Origin: Tolypothrix campylonemoides VB511288
Lineage (GTDB): Bacteria; Cyanobacteriota; Cyanobacteriia; Cyanobacteriales; Nostocaceae
Direction: 5' to 3'
Assembly (NCBI GenBank): GCA_000828075.3
Contig: JXCB02000027.1
Location: 112,923-171,525, forward strand
DNA length: 58,603 nucleotides
Shown: positions 53,107 through 58,603 of the stretch, one piece after another
Layout: each line of letters opens with the position of its first letter
How positions within the stretch are numbered: the first letter of the stretch is position 1
The notes under the pieces: model-generated
Database searches by the model: none
Seen by the model: only the letters and a program-made list of their open reading frames with translations
What the model was told of the DNA's origin: nothing
Program-made: the position numbers and the translations under genes

Positions 53107-54465
53107 GGGACTTAAACAAAAATTAAGCCCAAATGTAGCCTAAACTAGCTTTGTAAGCGGCAAATACGTCACGATTATTATTCAACCAATCAAAGAAACG
53201 GTAAGACATAGCTGTTCTAAATGCTTCCAAAGCTTCAGTAAAGGTATTCAAAGGTTTGTTTGCCCACCTTCGTCTCAAGCCTCCAGTCATCTGATGCCAA
53301 AGAATAAAAGTATATGCACAAAAAACCAAGATAAAATGTCGAAGTAGACTTGTTTTATCTCGAACTTGATATTCTTTTAACCCTAGCCAACCCTTGGCTT
53401 CCCTATAGAAAACTTCCACCCAATTTCTTTCTCCATAGGTATTAACTATCCACTCAGGCGAAACAATTGATGTAGAAACATTAGTGATAAAGTAGTCAAT
53501 ATCAGTCGCTTCGGAGAAAGTGTCAGCATTCATAACGATAGCAATATTTCGCTTTCCTACGAGTTGTGATATCTCTACTTCTCTAGTTACTACCCATACT
53601 GTTTTCGGTTTATCTAAGTTGAGTTCAACCTTGGTGAAAGCCTCTTGAGACAGGCTTTGTGCTAATTCATCTAGCCTCATTGTTTGTTGAACATTTTCTG
53701 ATATGCTGAGACTTATTTTTCGATTTTTGGCTAATCCTCCCACGTACTTTAGTTGTCTCTTCTCTAACTCTAATAAGAACGATGTATTGTTGCCATATCC
53801 AGCATCTATCAGTACAATTCCTGGTTGATATTTTCGCGCCAATGTTCTGTCTATTAACTTGATTGCCAGTTCACTTTTTTTCTCAAATTCACAGTCTTGT
53901 TTACCTAATGCTAAGGAATCCGCGTGCTGGTATAGCTCTATATCTAATGGTAAGCTTTTTCGTCCATCGTACAAATGCGTTGTTACCACTACTATCCCAT
54001 TATCTGTTTTACCAATCTCTCCAATATACTGCCTTCCCACTCCATCAGTAAAATTCCCACTTTTTCTATGACCTGAATCATCAATTATTAAGCTAAATCC
54101 TCTACTTATTCTCGTTTGACTACACTTGTTCATCGTCTCTAATCTCAGCTCATTTACCTTCAAATCAGACCATGGAGCTTCAGTTAAAAAGTGGTGTAAT
54201 TGATGGTATTCGACCCCTATCGTGTTAGATGCCATCTGAAACACGTTTTTTCTCTCACTTTCCCCCAATAATCCTCCTAAATAATGCCTAAAACCTCTTT
54301 TTTGAGCTTTATGAGTAAACGCTTCATCAAACCGTTGACACCATTTCTCAAAACACGGTGGCATGGCTGCGGGGGTTGTCTCTTTCATTGGGTGTTACTT
54401 TAACGTGAAACCTATGCCCGTCAAGCATTATACCCTATTCTTTTTTCTTTTTTTGTTTAAGTCCC
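53107..54465 (-). mobile_element. IS701-type insertion sequence
   Basis: 1359 bp with 16-bp terminal inverted repeats: GGGACTTAAACAAAAA at 53107-53122 and its complement at 54450-54465. It carries one transposase gene on the minus strand. The bases outside the ends (TAGT on the left, GCAG on the right) are not a matching target duplication, which suggests a later rearrangement. Confidence 0.9.
53123..54388 (-). CDS. IS701-family DDE transposase
   Basis: 421 aa. The RNase-H-like catalytic residues are the Asp in SLIIDDSGHRKSG, the Asp in VLIDAGYGNNTS and the Glu in VEVFYREAKGWLGLKEYQ (the YREAKGxxGL block is typical of IS4/IS701 enzymes). The gene is full length, with an intact frame; its stop codon abuts the left inverted repeat. 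Likely active or recently active. Confidence 0.93.
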   Translation of the reverse strand: MKETTPAAMPPCFEKWCQRFDEAFTHKAQKRGFRHYLGGLLGESERKNVFQMASNTIGVEYHQLHHFLTEAPWSDLKVNELRLETMNKCSQTRISRGFSLIIDDSGHRKSGNFTDGVGRQYIGEIGKTDNGIVVVTTHLYDGRKSLPLDIELYQHADSLALGKQDCEFEKKSELAIKLIDRTLARKYQPGIVLIDAGYGNNTSFLLELEKRQLKYVGGLAKNRKISLSISENVQQTMRLDELAQSLSQEAFTKVELNLDKPKTVWVVTREVEISQLVGKRNIAIVMNADTFSEATDIDYFITNVSTSIVSPEWIVNTYGERNWVEVFYREAKGWLGLKEYQVRDKTSLLRHFILVFCAYTFILWHQMTGGLRRRWANKPLNTFTEALEAFRTAMSYRFFDWLNNNRDVFAAYKASLGYIWA

Positions 54466-54466
54466 G

Positions 54467-54919
54467 CAGCCACCCTACCATTACGGCAGCGAAGTAACGG
54501 GATTGTTTGGGCTGGTGGGTGTGGTGGGAGCAGCAGCGGCTCCTATTGTGGGTAAGATAGCAGATAAGAGAAATCCCAAGCTGACTGTAGGGTTAGGTCT
54601 TGTGATTACAAGCTTGTCATTTCTGATTTTCTGGGTGTTTGGTTATCACGTCCTGGGGTTGATTGTCGGGGTTATCCTTTTGGATTTGGGTGTGCAAACC
54701 ACAATGGTTTCTAACCAAGCGAGAATTTACAGTTTACCTTCAGAGTTTCACAGCCGTTTGAATGCACTTTATATTACCTTTTACTTTATTGGTGGAGCGT
54801 TGGGTTCGTTCCTTGGTGCTTATGGCTGGAGTCGCTGGCATTGGCATGGAGTCTGTGCAATGGCTTTAATTATGCTAGGAGTGGCTTTTACTACGTTTAT
54901 TAAGCGGCGTCAGCGTTGA
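54467..54919 (+). pseudogene. MFS transporter, 3' half only
   Basis: The frame read from the edge of the insertion sequence gives QPPYHYGSEVTGLFGLVGVV, a mid-protein MFS sequence, then PIVGKIADKRNPK (the loop between helices), five membrane segments and ...TFIKRRQR. The N-terminal half is absent: nothing homologous lies left of the insertion sequence. A translation start at 54503 could yield 138 aa but no working transporter. Probably an IS-mediated deletion. Confidence 0.8.
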
Positions 54920-54942
54920 GGCTATGTTTTATTGCTAGATTA

Positions 54943-55065
54943 GGGATTTCCAACAAATAAATTATGCAATAAGAGTGGGGTGGGCATCTTGCCCGCTCAG
55001 TCTATAGGACGGGCGCCAATCCCATCCCACAAAAAAAGTTGGATATTTTTTAATTTGGAAGTCCC
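54943..55065. mobile_element. 123-bp MITE-like element with TTA duplication
   Basis: GGGATTTCCAA (54943-54953) is inverted as TTGGAAGTCCC (55055-55065) with one mismatch. Both ends are flanked by TTA (54940-54942, 55066-55068), a possible target duplication. The interior has a GC-rich gtggggtgggcatcttgccc segment and its partial complement. Confidence 0.75.
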
Positions 55066-55137
55066 TTAAATCATATTTGGAGTTGTTGTAGGAATGTTGA
55101 TTTGGGGAGAAGATAAAATTTGGCAGTAAACACAACA

Positions 55138-55170
55138 AGATTCCCGACTTCTTAAAGAAGTCGGGAATCT
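55138..55170. repeat. 16-bp stem palindrome, sister of 53051
   Basis: AGATTCCCGACTTCTT and its complement around a single A. It differs from the palindrome at 53051-53083 by one base pair changed on both arms, so pairing is preserved. No T run follows, so it is less terminator-like. Confidence 0.85.
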
Positions 55171-55273
55171 GACGAATCTGGCGCGATTTATGGGCTTCCT
55201 GCAGGCACTTTCACACAAATTAAATAGGGTTGCTATATCTTTTTTTTCAAAATCCAAAATTCTCTTTTTTTTT

Positions 55274-55303
55274 ATTTTGAATTTTGAATTTTGAATTTTG
55301 AAT
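55274..55303. repeat. TTTTGAA heptamer repeat after glk
   Basis: Four (TTTTGAA) units just downstream of the glk stop codon (minus-strand gene). Same family as before Y-RNA-like units 2 and 3 and hisC. Confidence 0.85.
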
Positions 55304-55311
55304 TGTTTTTG

Positions 55312-56337
55312 TCATAACCTAGCAGCAGCGATCGCAGCACCTATGAGTCCCACTTGTTGATTCAGGATAATATGCACGGGAATGTCTTCTAGGAGAGGAC
55401 GCATTCTCCCTTTTTGGGTGAAATTCAGCAGGAATCTATCTTGTTGAATTAAGGGTAGTATTTTAGGTGCTATTCCTCCAGCGACATATAAACCACCATA
55501 AGGTAGAAGTTTCAGCGCCAGATTGCCTGCTTCTGCACCGTATGCTTCTACAAATAATTGCATCGTTTGTTCCGAAAGGCGATCGCTTTTTTCTAATGCT
55601 GCTTTCCCAATGACAGCACCAGGATCGACGCTTTTTTCTTGGCGTCCCGCTTCTTGTTCCCAGGTTCTAACAACTTGGGCAATTTCTGGTGATTCAGTAC
55701 CTATTTTCCTGTCACGCAGAAATTGGTAAATTGCCACAATCCCCATACCAGAAACCACACGTTCCACAGAAACCCGTTGGATATCATGCTTATCCAGCAG
55801 GTATTTCAAAAGTTGAAACTCTAACTCAGTACGGGGAGCAAAATCAGCGTGTCCACCTTCAGAAGGAAAGATATGATAGCTGTCTCCTTGCTTGATTAAA
55901 AATCCTTGCCCCAAGCCAGTACCAGCACCAATAATGGCGATCGGCGCTAAGGGGTTGAGTTTGCCAGGTTGCAGAGTCAGGAAATCTTGTTTATCTAAAC
56001 CCAAAACGCCATATCCAACAGCAGCAAAGTCATTGATCAGACTAACTTGAGGGATACCCAATTCTTGTTGTAACCGTTCTGTATCGAGAAACCAAGCTAA
56101 ATTAGTCAGCTTAGCGGTATTTTTTACTATAGGTCCTGCAATGGCAAAACAGGCTTTTTGTGGTGTTGGTGTATTAGCTTTGAGCAAAAACTGCTGGACT
56201 ATCGGCACTAAATCAGGAAAATCCCCACTACGGTACCGTTCCTCATAAATAGTGCGTGATAGATGCTTATCTGACGCCTCAACCAGACGCAAAATGGTTT
56301 TCGTGCCGCCGATGTCTCCTGCCAATAATAGTGTCAT
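55312..56337 (-). CDS. glk: Glucokinase
   Basis: 341 aa. The phosphate loop LLAGDIGGTKTILRL at the N-terminus, SLINDFAAVGYGV (catalytic Asp), GAGTGLGQGFL, and EGGHADFAPR are typical of bacterial glucokinase (ROK-related Glk group). GLYVAGGIAPKI near the end is the second ATP-binding region. It phosphorylates glucose with ATP, feeding glycogen and sugar metabolism. Its start is about 11 bp from the histidine phosphatase stop, so they form an operon on the minus strand. Confidence 0.95.
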   Translation of the reverse strand: MTLLLAGDIGGTKTILRLVEASDKHLSRTIYEERYRSGDFPDLVPIVQQFLLKANTPTPQKACFAIAGPIVKNTAKLTNLAWFLDTERLQQELGIPQVSLINDFAAVGYGVLGLDKQDFLTLQPGKLNPLAPIAIIGAGTGLGQGFLIKQGDSYHIFPSEGGHADFAPRTELEFQLLKYLLDKHDIQRVSVERVVSGMGIVAIYQFLRDRKIGTESPEIAQVVRTWEQEAGRQEKSVDPGAVIGKAALEKSDRLSEQTMQLFVEAYGAEAGNLALKLLPYGGLYVAGGIAPKILPLIQQDRFLLNFTQKGRMRPLLEDIPVHIILNQQVGLIGAAIAAARL

Positions 56338-56348
56338 ATGAGTTCTTC

Positions 56349-56996
56349 TTAATTAAACCGAATGACTTCTTCTACTTGGGTTAAATGGGAGGTATCTCCC
56401 TTTAGTTCTAACAACCACTCTGGGTGTTGGCGCACAACTTTCACCAGACAACACAACGAAGCTTTGACTTCGGTTCTGGCAATTTCACCTACTAAGCCTA
56501 TTGTCGCCCCCAATACAGATGCACCGTGTCCCACTAAAAGAATATCCTCTGGAGAGAATTCTGTAGTCAAGCATCTAGCAGTTTGCCCCGAACGTTCCAG
56601 CATTTGTTCTCTTGTTTCCGGGTATTTTGCAGGAATGCACGGAGTGTAACTAATGTCAATTCTCGGGAATAATTCTGCTAATGCTGGAGTTGAGAGTCGC
56701 TGTGGTTCTTCTGTCATCCAAGCTGGATTCAGCCATTCACTCAAGCCTGTTTCCAGTTTTATTGGCAAATCGAGAACTTCTGCGACTGCGATCGCTGTTT
56801 GTACAGTTCGTAGGAAAGGAGAAGCAAAAATGTGGGCAATCTTTTCTCCCTTGAGACGCTTGGCTAACTGCTGCGCTTGCACCATACCATCTTCAGACAG
56901 TGGTGGATCGTAGCGTCGTTCTGCTGTGAGAAACCAATCAGGGTTGACGAAATCGAGACGGTTGGCGTGTCTTGCTATCCAGACTATTTGACTCAT
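56349..56996 (-). CDS. Histidine phosphatase family protein (phosphoglycerate-mutase-like)
   Basis: 215 aa. IVWIARHANRLDFVNPDW carries the catalytic RH(A)N variant of the usual RHGE motif. PLSEDGMVQAQQLAKRL, IFASPFLRTVQTA and ILLVGHGASV (second His) complete the active site. Likely a broad phosphatase. Co-transcription with glk suggests a sugar-phosphate substrate, but that is inference. Confidence 0.9.
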   Translation of the reverse strand: MSQIVWIARHANRLDFVNPDWFLTAERRYDPPLSEDGMVQAQQLAKRLKGEKIAHIFASPFLRTVQTAIAVAEVLDLPIKLETGLSEWLNPAWMTEEPQRLSTPALAELFPRIDISYTPCIPAKYPETREQMLERSGQTARCLTTEFSPEDILLVGHGASVLGATIGLVGEIARTEVKASLCCLVKVVRQHPEWLLELKGDTSHLTQVEEVIRFN

Positions 56997-57114
56997 GCGA
57001 TGATTTGATACATTTCCCGCAGGCTAAAGTTTAGGGCTACATAAACTAAGCCCATTTCGCGGGCTGTAAATTAAATAATATTACAGAGTGTGTAGCTATT
57101 TGTAATAGGATAAT

Positions 57115-57599
57115 TTATTTAGTGATGAACCAGTTCTCTAGCTGTAAATCTTGGAAATTACTATAGTCTGATGTGTTGTTTGTCACCCTTCGGGTTCACT
57201 AGTCGCCTCAACGGGGGGAACCCCCGCACGGCGCTAGTTCACTAAAGTGAGATTGTTAACCTTTGCAATTGCCGCAATTTGTCCATCAAGATATGGCGGC
57301 GTTTTTCCAGCAGCCACTAAACGAGCTCGTTCCAGAGCAAACCACTCTGCCGCCGCTGCATCATAAGGTAATAATGGCAACTTTTGCCGGACTTCTGTTG
57401 TCAAATATGCCTCAATAATTCGCCGCTTGTTTGATATTGGCAGTCGGTAACAACCAAACAAAAGCTCATGCCACACAACTGTTGCAGTAGCAATTTCTTT
57501 CTCATGTTGCTGTAGCATCCGTATCACATTTAAATTTGGACGCGGACGCAACGGTTCTGACAAAATATTGGTATCAAGAAGAAAACGGATGGCAGTCAA
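57115..57599 (-). pseudogene. vapC: VapC-type PIN-domain toxin, interrupted near its 3' end
   Basis: The frame from 57599 reads FLLDTNILSEPLRP (first PIN Asp), VVWHELLFG (Glu) and PPYLDGQIAAIAKVNNLTLV (Asp), then stops early at 57234 after 121 aa. Past a 56-bp block (57183-57238) the frame resumes as TNNTSDYSNFQDLQLENWF...K-stop ending at 57115. Removing the block restores a 142-aa protein of normal PIN-toxin length, with TNN at the position where such toxins usually have TRN. The PIN ribonuclease core residues are all before the break, so a shortened toxin could still be made, but it lacks the last strand and helix. Confidence 0.85.
57183..57242. mobile_element. 52-bp palindromic insertion with 4-bp target duplication
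   Basis: TCAC at 57183-57186 and at 57239-57242 flank 52 bp built as a nested palindrome (ACTAG-tc-GCC ... GGGGGGAACCCCC ... GGC-gc-TAGT). It has inserted into vapC. Twenty bases of its centre (57209-57228) also occur in tnpB at 16314-16333. Confidence 0.8.
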
Positions 57600-57901
57600 A
57601 AAATTACCTCTCTTCCAGGGGAGTTATCACGAACGTCCTTAAAAACCTCATCCGGATTAATGTCTGCCTCCTCAACATTGTATTCTTGCCGGAATAGCTC
57701 TATTGCCTGTCCAAAACCTAGCTTTTCATGCAAGAGGCGATCGTATTCTGTCGCTGAGAGAATCACCGCTACCCGTTCTCCCTGTCGGATCAGCTGCACA
57801 GTAGTTCCTTGTTCAACATCTTGGATGATTTGCTCTAGATGATCTGAGATTTGCTCAATGGAATATTGATCAGCCATCTCTAAGTCACCGACCTTTGACA
57901 T
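57596..57901 (-). CDS. Phd/YefM-type antitoxin
   Basis: 101 aa. YSIEQISDHLEQIIQDVEQGTTVQLIRQGERVAVILSATEYDRLL is the Phd/YefM dimer and DNA-binding domain. The C-terminal acidic tail (VEEADINPDEVFKDVRD) would wrap the toxin. It overlaps the toxin start by 4 bp (ATGA), the usual coupled order with antitoxin first. Such antitoxins repress their own operon. Confidence 0.9.
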   Translation of the reverse strand: MSKVGDLEMADQYSIEQISDHLEQIIQDVEQGTTVQLIRQGERVAVILSATEYDRLLHEKLGFGQAIELFRQEYNVEEADINPDEVFKDVRDNSPGREVIF

Positions 57902-58002
57902 CTATCATTATTAAATTGTAAAGGCACAAAACGCGATTGGCTTTGCCACAGCCCCTTAAGCGATCGCTCTATAGAAGCGACTTATATCAAGTGCGTTCAA
58001 GA

Positions 58003-58062
58003 ACCTCACCCCCTGCCCCTCTCCTTGTTAAGGAGAGGGGTGCCCGTAAGGGCGGGGTGAGG
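58003..58062. repeat. Long imperfect hairpin
   Basis: ACCTCACCCC and GGGGTGAGGT at the base, with CCCCTCTCCTT-GTT-AAGGAGAGGGG inside and a small side hairpin gcccgtaagggc. It resembles dispersed palindromic filler elements. Not obviously a terminator for a neighbouring gene. Confidence 0.8.
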
Positions 58063-58090
58063 TAACACGTATGAATGCAACACGCGTATC

Positions 58091-58351
58091 AACAATGAGG
58101 TTCTGATACTCGACGACGAGTTGTTAACACTCAACGCCGAGGTTCTGATACTCGGCAATGAGTTTTCAAGACTCAACCACGAGATTATGATACTCGATAA
58201 CGAAGCTCTAACACTCAACGACGAGTATCCAACACTCAACGACGAGTATCCACCACTCAACGCCGAGTATCTAACACTCAACGACGAGTATCCAACACTC
58301 GACGACGAGTATCCAACACTCGACGACGAGTATCTAACACTCAACGCCGAG
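58091..58351. repeat. 21-bp tandem repeat array, about 12 units
   Basis: Units of the form aacactcaacgacgagtatcc, each containing the small palindrome ACTC..GAGT. Plus-strand reading gives heptads such as LNDEYPT, LDDEYPT and LNAEYLT; the minus strand reads SSLSVGY-type heptads. Both frames are open because the unit is a multiple of three. No good start codon or ribosome site is present (a TTG at 58121 is the best), so coding is doubtful. It abuts the stop of the WD40 gene. Confidence 0.85.
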
Positions 58352-58603
58352 TTATTTTATCCCATCACACAAACTTTTATCGCTCTCACTCACATTGGGG
58401 TTCGTCTGCAAATAATCACGCACCCAATTGCACCCGCGCACCAGTAAATTGTCGAGATTCAAATTCCACAAAATTACCGTCTTGTCGGCGCTGGTGGAAG
58501 CAAGTGTCTTGCCGTCGGGGCTGAAACTGACGCCCCAGACCTCATCGCTATGACCATTGAGGGTTTTGAGCAACTGCCCTTGCAGGTTCCACAACCGTAC
58601 CGT
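58352..58603 (-). CDS. WD40-repeat protein, C-terminus (5' end outside window)
   Basis: The frame is open to the window edge and reads TVRLWNLQGQLLKTLNGHSD EV, then WGVSFSPDGKTLASTSADKT VILWNL: the last WD40 blade, with GH...SFSPDGK...D-x-x-V-x-LW. The tail DNLLVRGCNWVRDYLQTNPN followed by ..SDKSLC is characteristic of cyanobacterial WD40 proteins that often carry N-terminal NTPase (nSTAND) modules. Whether this one does cannot be seen. Confidence 0.9.
   Translation of the reverse strand, partial: TVRLWNLQGQLLKTLNGHSDEVWGVSFSPDGKTLASTSADKTVILWNLNLDNLLVRGCNWVRDYLQTNPNVSESDKSLCDGIK

Larger units (their letters stand above)
54920..55311. other. Repeat-filled intergenic region
   Basis: About 390 bases between the MFS fragment and glk, made up of the MITE-like element, a palindrome and a heptamer repeat. 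No gene. Confidence 0.55.
57902..58351. other. Repeat-filled intergenic region
   Basis: About 450 bases holding a long imperfect hairpin (58003-58062) and a 21-bp tandem array (58091-58351). No established gene; see the array entry for its reading frames. Confidence 0.5.

Noticed and set aside
58091-58351. CRISPR array
   Set aside because: Units are contiguous 21-mers without unique spacers, and no cas genes are nearby. The arrays at 1 and 4031 fail for the same reason.
58006-58447. Proteins from either strand of the 21-bp array
   Set aside because: Both strands are open only because the unit is a multiple of three; no clear start codon or ribosome site. Kept as a repeat and listed as a finding.

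Overview
The window is a cyanobacterial chromosome segment, most likely from a filamentous Nostocales-type organism. The evidence is the many copies of the HIP1 octamer GCGATCGC, cyanobacteria-typical protein families (DUF3038/DUF4335 pair, FHA-fused class A PBP, two glutathione-reductase genes, a secreted protein with an FCxxFPLNSRC motif, a WD40 protein with a cyanobacterial C-terminal tail), and abundant short tandem and palindromic repeats between and inside genes. Identification rests on reading the sequence; no database search was possible.

Layout. 1-3000: a truncated FecR-domain gene divergent from a proline-rich outer-membrane barrel-like protein. 3100-12250: housekeeping genes (sulfurtransferase, MnmC-like methyltransferase, REC-HD-GYP regulator, glmU, isoaspartyl peptidase, DUF2256 protein, pyrD, a membrane/HTH-like protein). 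12440-14865: a promoter, three tRNA-like Y-RNA-type units and the Ro60/Rsr (TROVE-vWA) gene, closed by a HIP1-centred palindromic terminator. 15000-16512: an IS605-group tnpB element. 16500-23800: a CPA2 antiporter with USP domains, tandem glutathione-reductase paralogues, an esterase and hisC. 24100-28620: a hypothetical gene, an AT-rich gap, a GNAT acetyltransferase, a dead adenylate cyclase fragment, a TonB-like protein and tRNA-Gly(UCC). 28750-32800: pstS-pstC-pstA-pstB on the minus strand with a Pho-box-like site. 33490-43360: bioY-lspA, a secreted Pro/Gly-rich protein, FHA-PBP, DUF4335/DUF3038, apt, an oligopeptide-type ABC permease. 43450-52930: a TPR-like exported protein, tatC, a soluble lytic transglycosylase, a UbiH-type hydroxylase, yebC and a sugar-type ABC binding protein. 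52960-55300: an IS701-type element abutting a truncated MFS gene, with MITE-like and palindromic repeats. 55300-58603: glucokinase, a histidine phosphatase, a Phd/VapC-type toxin-antitoxin pair whose toxin gene is broken by a small palindromic insertion, a 21-bp repeat array and the C-terminus of a WD40 protein.

Most striking is the Y-RNA/Ro60 locus. Two nearly identical 124-nt units have tRNA acceptor, D and T arms, but the anticodon arm is replaced by a hairpin carrying the GNCGAA-G element of Ro-binding Y RNA stems, capped by a GAAA tetraloop. This puts the RNA ends at the tRNA acceptor rather than at the Ro stem, the reverse of the arrangement I know for bacterial YrlA. A second theme is small palindromic repeats inserted into reading frames (MnmC-like, tnpB, TonB-like, TPR protein, vapC), at least two of them at HIP1 sites.
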